Source: Choristocarpus tenellus KU-1152 (lineage: Eukaryota > Phaeophyceae). Taken from it: a stretch of 33,451 nucleotides of DNA. Numbering within the stretch: position 1 is the stretch's first letter; every line of letters starts with the position of its first letter. A program made the position numbers and the translations under genes. The notes under the pieces are model-generated. The model made no database searches. It worked only from the letters and a program-made list of their open reading frames with translations, and had not been told where the DNA came from. Below are positions 21,201-33,200 of the stretch, in pieces. Location of the stretch: the NCBI GenBank assembly GCA_964200185.2, contig CAXNAD020000063.1, positions 1 through 33,451 on the forward strand. The letters are read 5' to 3'.

Positions 21201-24200
21201 GAAGTGACCAGGGTGGCTAGTAGGACAGCACTAGTACGTGCTATGGCAGGGTTAAAGTTACAGGCTTGGGGCCGTGGATGCATAGCACGAGCAGTGCTAA
21301 TCCGTGCTGCTATCTTAGTGAGGGAAGAGGTGGTCATGGCAGTGCGTTTACAGAGGAGGTGGAGGTAAGTGGATTACAATCGTCCCTCCTCAATTTTTTG
21401 TGAACAGAGAGATTGAGTGCTAGTGTTCCTCCCCTACTGCAGGACTTTGCGGTTCAAACTAACAAAACACGAAAGAACAAGGATAGGAGAGATATATGTG
21501 AAAGTTTAAGTTCAATTGTAGGGATATCTACTGGGCACCAGCTACTTGGAGGGGGAATGATTTCAAGTCCATCTGGCATCACTCTTGGAAGGCAATCGAT
21601 TTGGGGTCTTGAACCTCCTCATGAATGGACTCATCACTTTGGTTGTGCCCTGGAGGCCTTGAGAGCAGAGGGATGAAACGGGATGATATAGTCAATCCAA
21701 TTTTGATTTGCAAGGGATGCAGCATCAAATCAACATATGGAACAGGTCAAGAGCCTCTGTTCAACTAGATTCAACCTTTTAGGATCAATTCCACCTGCAA
21801 CTCTTCCAATCCCTTCGATATCATTTACCACAAAACCTTGTCATAATGATAGTTTTTCATCACTACTAGCTGGGAGTCTGCCCTGCTATGAACGGAATTT
21901 TTTCCTTATGAACCCCTACACCTTACTGCCTCCTCTACATGACCCAAAGTATCTGGGAGGGGGGAGGGGGTCTGCCCCAGGGTGTCCATTTGGGTCATAA
22001 CCAGGAAAAGTGCACTTACATTATCCATCCGACGTATGCAATCAAATAACCAAAAAATCACAATATGAAAAAATTGGCCCCAAATGGACAGCCGCCACCC
22101 CCTCTAAGGTACTTTGAGTTACATGTCCTTCCTGCTATAGCTATGAGGTTTAGGTCTAGAACTAGCTTCTACATAAGTGCCCAAGCCGAAACAACCAGAG
22201 CAATGTTTCAAAAGCTGTCTCACTGACAATATAGGCATTGTGGACTTGCTTTCATTTGCATCTCCTTTGAAGATCTTTGTCCAAAGAGACTTTAACAATG
22301 ATATTGTGATATAGTAGGTATTGTCTGTGCTTCGGACAGAATAGGTCATATCTAGAAAATTACAACTCATGCTGTTTTCACCCCCACGAAAAGTAGTTGG
22401 TGCTCCTCCTCTAACAGTGCCAAGGTCCCTGATATCAGCTCCCCCTCTGTCCCGGTATGTACTTGTCATTGTGCATGAATGGATGGGGACACACCTTACA
22501 TATGCGGTATGCAAAAAATCTGATGGTATGTATGGGTGGCTGTATTAAACAAATGCTCAGGAGCCGGCGGGACTTGTTGAGGGCAATACGCCAAGCTCTT
22601 GTTGCCAAGAAAAGGAAAAACTCCCCATTTCAAAGCCTCCAGAGTGTTGATTTGGTTGCTGATAGGGCTGTTGTCGCTGCATCTCAACACCTCAACCCGA
22701 GGAACCCATTGTCTGGATGTGGAATCTGGACACTTTGTCGAAGATTGGGGTGTGACAATGATCTTCTCCACATACTAAGGTCTAAGGGCTTGACTGGGGT
22801 TGAATCCCTAAGGTGAGTACAAGCTGAGTTGGAACAGAAAGAGGTGAGACAACACAATGTGGTAGGTGTTGTTACCCTTCTTATTGCAATGTCACATCTG
22901 CATCTTAATCAAAATCTTTCCATTCACCTCCAGCTACTACTGTCTGAACCCACTCCTTCCTTATGTACATACTCTGTCCTCTTGACTCCACTCAATCATC
23001 CTCCCTCCTCCCCCTTCCTGCCTCTTGGTTATTCTCCCCTGTTCACACAAAAAGAGGTTTGTCAGAAGAAGAACTGGTGGGATTGGGGATCACTGATCTT
23101 CCCGCTCAAGGTCAAGCCCAGCTACTCCAAGACAGAAAGAGCAACAATGGGGGCAGGGGCAGGGGCAAGGGCAGGCGGGAGGTAGGGCGCAATGATGTTG
23201 GCAGTGGGGGCAGAGGGGGCAACGTTGCCGGCACTGGTGGGGTATTCAAGGCAGCTCAGTTGCGGGAGTTGCTCCTGTCATTAGTATGTCAGATGGACCC
23301 ATCATTGCCCCCAGAACCGAGGAAGAGAAAACTATTTGAGGACTTCCAACCAATCGAGGGGCACCCACAGGTGAGAATATTAGCAATGGGACTTGATCTT
23401 TGGATCGAAACTTGTGGCGAGAATGGTGTGATTTGAGGGGACAACTGAGGCTAGATCCAAGCAGTTGAGCTGTGAACTGAAGACTGCTGTGAATAGGACA
23501 TTTGCTGCATTGGCCCTTTGGATTAGTCCTGGAGAGACATTGCAGTGCAGTGCAGCATAGCAAGGCGAAATATCTCCTTGGGTATGGATGGGTTGGAGAT
23601 AGAGATGCTTGGTTTCGAAAAGGTCAGCCCGTAGAATCAATGAGCCAACGTTTCAAAAATAGAATTGACGCCATATGCTGATCCCATATCAACTTTGAGG
23701 GCAAACAGTATGCACATACTGCAGTAAGTGTTGTTGCAGTTGAATTGAAGAATTTCAAAATCGACACCATCACACTCTCTGCAGATTGTTGATAAGTTGT
23801 GAAGGGCTGCAATATGAAATCTTTCCATGTCACATAGTACACAAAACACCAGTAGAGCTTGATCCCTGCCCTGCCATAAACTTTATATATCAGTGCAAAT
23901 TCCCCCGTGGCATTATATGACCCAAAGTATTCAAGAACGTAGAAGTTTTTCCCTGTTTGTCCGTTTGGGGCTTGACTTCCCACCGTTTTTTGTGCCCTTT
24001 TTCGGTTTTTTGTGTGAACACAGTTACCTCTAATGTACACAACTATGAAAGGTTTGTCTGGAACAAGGGTATTGACACTTGCTAACGAAAACGATAGCCA
24101 AAATTAATCCAAATCCAACATTGGATTTATGATCCCAAACGGACACAGTCCTATCCTCTTAAATGTTTTGACTCATATCTCACTCGATTAGGTATTTGCA

Positions 24201-27200
24201 AAAGCCAGTCCCACCTATGCTCTCATCACCTAACCCATTATCCCCACCGACCCTCACCCCCTACACTGCACTATGTACTATTCTCCATCGCATCATTAAC
24301 TGGTCTGTATCTAGGTCAACAACGGGTACCCTTCAAAAGCAGACAAGATTCGAATTTTGTTCCTTAATCATTTCGGCCAGGGTCTTGTCCATAGGGCTGA
24401 ATCCTTTGCAAACTCATTGGTCACTGCCAATTCCAAAGGGGAAGGCCATCAAGCTATTCCCCTGAAGCCCAACCGGGTTAAGGGTGTCACAAGAAGACGG
24501 AACAAGAAGAAAGGAGTAGAAAAAGGTGGCATAGGGAGTGAAGATCAGAGAAGCTTGAGGTTGGCTACAGTGGAAGTTACACCTCATCAATTGAGGAGGT
24601 TCTTTTCACAGAGTCAAACCCCTGCCACAGCTAAGGTTAGTGGCATCAACCCTGGAACATTTTGTGTATGTTTGTACCTGTGAAATTTGAGGAACTCTGA
24701 TTGAAAGTAGGTTGAAGCTCATGATGAACACAATGTCGTCGACCTTCGGCAGGATTTCAACTTCCTCATTTAATTACTTGGTCTAGAAATATACTTCAAC
24801 ATTTGCAAAAACATGTTAAGCACAACTCAGAGCTTTTAGAGACTACGATACAAATTTATTGTCTCTTCAAAAGTGATGCACACTTACTGCTTATCTTGGG
24901 ATTATTTTTGTCCACCTACACAAGGCGTTGTATACACAAACGTAGTATGTTGGGGCGGCCTGGACTATATCTTGCTGAGTCAAGACTTGTGCAACAGCTC
25001 TAACTCAATGTGATTTCTTGTGAGGTTATTGGGACAAGATATTCCCATTTCGATTCTTGCAGTTTTTTGGGTACAACTTAGCATAGCCTGGAACAACCTG
25101 TTGCTACTTCTACCCTTGCAACATTTTGCAATCAAAGTTCGACTTAGTTGGGGTTGTATGGGCAATATTTTGCGGCTTGCACAATTTTCAATAATCTCTC
25201 TCCAAATACAATCATTTCAAGTCATCTGGACAGTGTCTTGCCACTTCATTATTTGCAACAGTTTTTTCTTGAACTTTGGGTGTTTGGGGATTTGGGGACA
25301 TTTCACTTGTTGAAATTTAAGGTGAACAATTATGTTCAACCTATATCAGATTGGTTCTAAATTGTCGGTATCTTGACACCGCCACCAGCAAACTACTTTA
25401 ACCTCAATTTGGTCCCAATTTGGGACTATCCCAGCAATCTCCGCCAAGTTTTTCATCTGCATCAGGTCGTGCCAGCATGGTATGGTTTAAAGCTATGTAG
25501 ATTGCGCATTATGTCAGCATTTGCAGCAACTGCTTTCAACTCGAATTCATGTGGGAGCTACAGGTACTACATTATACAGGTTCAGTCGTTTACATATTTT
25601 CACTTAACGAGGATCATTTTATGACTGTGCAGACAGCATTTCTGCAATTGAACGTTTGAAGCTGAGTGAAAGTATCTTATTAAGAGAGGGTACGAGTTTT
25701 TCCCTGTTTGTCCATTTGGGGCTTGGCTTCCCATATTTTTATTAATGATATTTTCCTACTCCAAAATGTTTCGGAGTAGGTATAATGTATACGTTATGAA
25801 AAGGTGTGTCCAGACAAGGATATTGACACTTCCTAGCAAACATGATCGCGAAAATTACATCAAAATTGCAACATTGGATTTTTGCCCCCAAATTGACGTG
25901 GCTCTACCCTAACCCTAAGATACTTTGGCTCGCTGTTTCAGTTAAATTAATTTGAAATGTTTTGAGGTTGTGGTGGTAAGGCTTGGCCTCATCAACATCT
26001 TCAATAGGATTTTCTTCAACTTGCACCTGTTCAGGACCAAAATGGATTTGATAACTTTTACTTTAAATTTTTCCTCTATGTATAGTTCAACTTGGATTTG
26101 TTTTGGATAGTGAAGCACTATATTTTTGATGAAAAAAACGGAATCGCTTCTTGAGCGTGGACTATTCCATCCTTGGGATTTTGGGGACAACATGCTTCGT
26201 GCAAGGCTTTCAGTTCATCATTACCTAGGTTGGACTATGTAGGCCATGCATTGTCATTTAGACGTTTTCAACGATTGCTGTTCAACTTGGAGCTTTTGTG
26301 AGAATATGAGAACAACACCTTGTCCTATCTAATCTTGAAGTATGGACTCATCTTGTATTTTTAGGGGGACCCTATAAATAAAAAATTTGCTGCTCCAATC
26401 TTTGCGACTTTGTCACTTTGAGAACATGCATCGACTTGTTTTGTAGTCCATGCTGGTCCCTGCCTTGATCTTGACCCGTGACACTCCATATGATCCTGAC
26501 ATCTCCAGCAAATGTCCCATTGACCTTGACCCTCGAAATGACTCCAGTGGCCTGATGCTGGCTTCATCGAACCTCATAGCGTGTATCAGTATCTTCACTC
26601 TGCAATTGCAGTTAATTGGTAGACTCGCCTCTTGTCAAAGTGTTTATTGTGACAAAGAAGGTGATGTATGATAGGCCTCTAAACTAGTGTCATTCCTTAA
26701 ACTATAGGAGCATTGCCTACCAATTGTGATATTGACCTTGGTGTTAGCACTATAGCACCACGAATTAAAATCAGATCATTTACTTTGAAGTATCAGCACA
26801 AGGTTTGGGCCAAGGCTTGAAGAGTCTCCCATCCCAATGTTTTATCTATTTCCTGCATGATATGGTAGAGGTTCATATTGGCGAAGACAAACCAATACAA
26901 TGGCACGAGTACTGAACTTTCAGATACCAAACATCATGTACATCCTACTCGGAGTAGTATATGTGACTCGGTCCAAGCTGCATTGTGGTATGGGAATGAA
27001 AATGGGAGTGCAAGGTCACATTGATGGCAGCAGCACCACAGGCCTATTATCCAGCATAGGGAAGCACAGTTACAACGTTTTGAGGTCCAGCAACCTTGTG
27101 ATATTGGCCATTCATGTTAGTTTTAGAAACCTTGTATTAGAGAGCATCAATATTTCCGCCTTCTGCACCCTATCTCTTTCTTAGAACAGTTGCCCCGTCT

Positions 27201-30200
27201 GCTTGTCGTTCCTTGTGAGCAAGCATCTCAAGCAACCGTCTTAGCTCATCAGCATACCTACCCACCCCCATGTTTCCCATACATCAGGATCGCCTTCCAA
27301 TACTCATGCACCCTCAACCTGATGAGGTGCTGAAGGCCTTGGAAGAGGACAATCAACGCCTCACAGCCTCATTGCAACTACTCTCTTTTGGGGCAGATAG
27401 GGCTGCACAAATATACCACATGCCTCACAAAGAGAGGGAAAGTGTGGGTGTGGGAAGAAGTCCAGTGAAACAGATAATCACTGATCTTGCGCAGCTTGTG
27501 GAGGCAGTGATGGAGCAGGAGCAGCTGCACAGGGCAAGGAGAGCAGCAAGAGGGAACAGACCAGAGGTTGTGCCAATGCAGTGGTATGAGATAGACTGGT
27601 GTCAGTACAAGTGGGTATGGCATGGTGGTGTGTTGATAGTCTGGTCATTCCTACATGATCATGAGTCAACTGCTACTCTGCTGTGCCCATCTCATGGGAC
27701 CCCTCAACACCATTGGGTTGATCGAAAACGATATTGAAAGGGGGGACTCATCGCCCAAGGAAGAACGCTCTTGTTGATATTTAGCATGTCAGATTGAGAC
27801 TTCAAGGGCTGGTGGGGCAATATCTAAAATAGAGGTTTACTTTCCTTAACCTTTGCACACGACTTCTGTTCAGCAAAGGATCGAATTATTACTCCAGGGA
27901 ATTATTCCTATAAGTCTTCATTGCACACATCGCAGGAGTTGGAATAAAGGTCAAGAGGAAACTCTCACCTCAGAAAATTTCCAAGTATCCAGCAACGGAC
28001 ATACACCTGCAGTGACTCTTCTCGTCCTATATAATCTTATCACACACAGTACAGGAAATGAAATGAAACATAGTATGAACCTTTCACTTCCAGGGCATGT
28101 TGCTCCTGTCAACCCCCATTCACAAACTTAGTCCTAGCCAAGACTCAACCTCTCGATGCATCTATTTTAATCATGACCCACTGACTGGAGCTGTCACTTC
28201 GTCCTGTACAACACTATGGTGTTGTCTAGGTGGGAGAAATCCACTGGAGATGTAGGCTAGCCTTGGCAACAGAACTGTACGACTGCCTTCACTATCTGAG
28301 GAGACTGGGGGCTGCAGCAAGAGTGATTCAACGCGCATTCCGCTCCCACCATGGAAGGGGCGTTGCAGCATTAGCTCGGCATGAGGCAAGAAATTCGAGC
28401 AATCAAAGAGTTGTCAACTTGTCAAGAGAATCAATAGTATATGCATGCCTTGCACACCTTCCACAGAAACTCAACAGTTTCATGCGATGCCGGGCTTGAC
28501 CTTCTGTTTCTTGCTGATTTTCTGCAGCGGATTCTCTTCTGCATTGTGCTTTCTACAATGAAGTTTGTGCCTTGTCTTTATCATGAGATTTCTTTAAAGT
28601 ATGTCTCTGGCACCAGTAACTGCTACAACCACTGGAAAAGGTAATCATTTTTTTTTATTTTGGAACACTGTCATTACTTCCCTCCGTCCTTCAGCATTCA
28701 CAACCTCATACTCCTTCCCTCCATTTTGACCATTGCACCGAACTTGCCTTCCCTAGTCCCCTTCATCCCCATGTCGACTTGAAGCCCCAACCCAGCCCTG
28801 ACCCCCAAACACCTTGTTCCAAGAATCAAAATATAAACAAGTGGATTCATTCTCCCGGAGTCACTACCCTTCCTATGGAGTGGAATAGTTATCACAACCC
28901 TATCTGTATACCCAACCGCAATAGCCTAACCCTGGCACCCTCCCTTCCTCCAACATTTCTGATTGGATAACAGATAGCACTCAAGAAGCACTATGACCAA
29001 TACATATGGGAGAGGACACATAACCATGTCAAGACACGCTGGAGCATTGACATCAAAATAGAGAACGAACAAAGGGAGAAACAATACAAGGAGTGGCTGT
29101 CGCAGGAGGTGAGATACCTTGAAAAATCCTGAAGCCTATGACCCTTGTTTCGTCCTCAACTAGAGCTTCTCTTCTTCCCAGAGATCCCTCTACCCTCACA
29201 CAGGCTTAAACTGTCCACCTGTATTCAATATCTCAACCTCTTGGTTGCTAACACCTCGTCTCCTTGACCTAACACCCCATTTTCTCCTATCCACCCTCTG
29301 TTCATATGCTTTTGGCAGAGTTTCGAGCAATTGTATCTTAGAGGGTGCGAGTTTTGCCCTGTTTGTCTGTTTGGGGCTTCACTTCCCATGTTAGAAAAAA
29401 ACATTTTATCCATTCCAAAACGTTTCGGAGTAGGTAAAATGTGTATTATGAATAGGTGTGTTCAGAACAAGGATACTGACACTTCCTATCAAACACGATA
29501 TCCAAAATTATATCAAAATCGCAACATTGGATTTTGGCCCCCAAACGGACGCAGCTTTACCCTCGAAGATAATTTGACTCTTTCCTCAAGTCTCTGTATA
29601 ACTATTCTACATATTACAGAGTCTTCCAATCCCATCTGTGCTGTCAACGCTTCCTCCACCATGCCATCTCTATCTTGTTGCCTCTATGCATATCTCTTGA
29701 CAGCACTCTATGTCTACCCCTCGCTCCGATATCCTCGCCTTTACAGTCTGGTTACTTCTCTGCTCTATTTACTGTTCTACGCATGTTCCCAGCTATCCAC
29801 TTGGATAAGACCTAGGTTCACATTCCTATCTCCAATCCCCTCTTCATCACAATGTCAAGGTAGCTACTTCAAAGTATCTAGTAGGATTGTACAAAGTACT
29901 CGAGAGTAGTAGTACTGTAATAGTTATTCATTCTTTAATGTGTACCAGTAGCTGACTATGACTCAATGAGAGTCCTTCAAGTGACAATGCTCCCCGCTAT
30001 TTCTCAATCTACGGTTTCTCTTCACCTTGTGACTCTTCCTCTACACCTCTACAATGCGCCCTGCCAGAACAAGAGGAAAGTGGAGGAAGAGCTTTACCAC
30101 TGGGGCGTAATGAGGTTTGGATGGCGAGAGGAGACTTTGGACACCAATTCAGATATCCAGGTGGAATATTGAAGAATCACAGCCAAGACATTTCAGATAC

Positions 30201-33200
30201 CTCAGCACCCCACTATAAAATCAAATCTTCAAGTACATGAATTGAGAATCCGTTCTTCTAGTTGAGGTTTTGTTGTCCCCATTGTTCCTCAACAATGGAG
30301 TACCAGGTGTATAGGCAGTACAAGAATATCAAAGTGAAGAGGGGTGGGACCGAGGTGGTTCAAAAGGGACCAATCTTCAGCGAGGTCCTGACAGGTTCGT
30401 TGGCCAAGACACCAGTGGATTCTGTGATAGAACTGAGAGATGTTATCATTGCTCTTTGAGACAAAGTGAATGAGAGGTACCCAAGTTTTCAACGTTTTGC
30501 ACTTTAAGCCATTGTTTTTCCATCTTTTGCACTTCACCCTTATTTCTATGGGTAGAGTGCTAAGGTCGACTTGAGAGCATTGATTTCTCTGTTGTTTGGG
30601 ATTATTGTACAGAATTCTGAAAAGTCCCTTTATACATTCGTACAAAAAAACAAATTTTGCACTTTTTTAGGCATCCTTAAATTGCAACCGTTGGTACATC
30701 TCGTTTACGTCGACTCTCTGGTCCAGATGAAAGTATGGAGTACCCCTTGTACCAGTATGAGGAGGAGATGTCGGCTAGGGTCCTTGGTCGTGCTTGGAAG
30801 GCTTTTACTGCGAGAAAGGCTCTGTATTTCGCAAGGAGGAACAGATCCAGGCAAGTGCTTGCATGTGCAGAGCATGTTCTAGGGTGCTCACTGAGGTGGG
30901 GCAGATCTGTGTTGTCATGTCTCTGGTAAAGGTAAGGTTTCTCCCCTTGCACACCTTTCTTGAGGAAGATATATGACTGAATATCACTCTTACTTAGAGC
31001 CCAAAAAAAATGTTACATTTTTTTTGTCTCAATAGATTCCATTTTGGAGCTTCTTTCGAAAGCTACACCCCAAACAAGTTTATACCAAACCCGGCAAAAA
31101 CATGTTAGAGTAGCACTTCGTGTGAGGTTAGAGTGCTCTCAGGGGCTATTTCATACTGAACAAACTTCCACTGAAGTCTAACCATGGGGCAGACCTGTTT
31201 GATATGTAAGATCAGATCCATACCACCGACCTTCCTTCACAACCAGTCTGAACCAACGTTGTTGGCACTCTCCCATCGACATCTAACAAAATAGCCCACA
31301 TTCAATGGAACAACAGGGAAATAAAAGAGAAACAAGAACGTCTTGAGTGGGAGCAGGCAGAACAGCGTGCAGATCAGCGTGTCACAGTGAGTGAAGTGTG
31401 ATTTGGAGTGGATAGTATTCCAACCGGGATGATCTTGGACTGGATGAGTGGGTACCTTGCTCATTGCTTGCCCGTGTACCATCTGAAAATGCTCCATTCA
31501 GTGCAACTGTCATACTTCAGACCTTTGCCTTATGCGAATGGTAATACATTTGAAAGTGAAAAGAGTACCTCCCAATTATTTGTCACTCTGCATGTCAACA
31601 CTACACAACAATCCCTTAGGCGCTCACCCCCTTGTTCATTAGGATGAAGTATGATTGTATGCCTTTCCAGCGCGTTAGTCTGAGAAATGAGACTCAACAT
31701 ATGTGTACGCACTAGCAAAATATCTCACGATTGGCATCTTCCTTGCTCACTTGAGCTCTCTTTGTCTCCTAAATCTGCAATGAACCCAAGGTAAGACTCC
31801 CGCTTCAGTACGAGACACCAGCAAAGACATTTGAGAAGTCTTTTAGGGGCATTAGACATGCCAAGTACGGGAGCATTGACGGAAAGGAGGAGCGAGGTGA
31901 GAAATCATCTAGATAAATTTACTTTTGAGGGTCAAAGTATCTGGGGGGGGCGGGGGTTGATCGTCCATTTAGGGTCAACGTGAGATGTAACTTGTCAGGA
32001 TACGCTTTAAACAGTACCTGTTTCATCTTAGCCGGCTTCTGACAGAATTCAGTGTGCCAGGTCAAAGAATAAACATAGGAGGATCCTCTTACCATATATA
32101 TCAAGTGGGTTTTCCTGCACATATTTGGCTTTGTGCTTGAAAGTGTCAATGACAAATTGTGACCACGGTGGAAATGAACTTGGGACTTGAACAACACCTT
32201 CAGTTCAAATTCATGTTCACATCTTTGGGGTGTACGAGGACTGGTTTAAAATGTCCATCTTATCCCTGATGTGCAGTACCAATATCCAGAGGAGACAAGT
32301 TCAAGGTGCAGGTACTCCACGTGCTTGTACCTGCAGGACAGTGGGTACTTGAGTAGAGATATCTTGGATTAGTTAAAATGAACAAATGAGAAATATTTTT
32401 GCCATAATTGCTGGGGAGAGCGAGGTCTTTTTGTTGATACGTCATTCACGTTAAATAATGTGTCGTCGAAGTTTTGTCGAAGAGTCACTGGTGGCTATTC
32501 TTCCCCCCATTAGGTTGACCTCTTATGTGCTTCCGTCTATGCCATTCAGGCAATGCCCTAGGTCTCAGCAGAAATGCAGGTAGAAGAAGTTATGTTCAAA
32601 TTGGAAGCTGTAAACACCTAATTTCACAAATATCAATGGCATGCTCCAAGGATGGGAATTGACTGAAAAACGAACCATACCGTTCTTCTCTCCAACCTAA
32701 AGCAGTGAAATAGATATTAGTATTTTCTTTGCGAGTCACCTTTCAGGTATAAAATATTTGGATTGAATTTTTTTCACTTCCCCAGATCACAGTCCTCCTA
32801 CCTTTCAGGTACAAAGAAGTCTTTGGATTGGCTTTTTTTTCACTTCCCCAGATCACAATCCTCCTACCTTTCAGGCAGAAGAAGTATTTGGATTGGCTTT
32901 TTTTCCTTCCTTAGATCACAATCCTCCTCAACATCAGGCTATGGTGTCCCTGGTTACCTGATGATTTACTGATGGAAAAGTTCCTTATTCAAAGAGCTTT
33001 TCTCTCTCTCTCCCTACATATATATATATATATACCTGCCTCTTTCACAGTCACTTTTTTCTATGCTCCTGGTCTATCAGCTTTGTCTTATGCTACATTT
33101 CCTCTACTTACACCTGGCCCACCATTTGTCTTCAATTACCTCAATGTGGGAACCGGTGTATTTTGCTACTTGACCTGTTTATCTATTGAAAGGACCCCAA

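Noticed and set aside
13201-23370. Myosin heavy chain tail as identity of the IQ gene
   Set aside because: IQ motifs fit, but no P-loop (GESGAGKT-type) or other motor motif appears in any exon upstream, and a SAM-like domain follows the array.
23246-24040. Overlapping minus-strand ORFs of 86-138 codons
   Set aside because: Antisense to exon 21 and the following intron, partly in MITE copy 6; no recognisable family.
29331-29909. 192-codon plus-strand frame
   Set aside because: Its first 80 codons are MITE copy 8 read through; the rest is low-complexity intron sequence without a domain.
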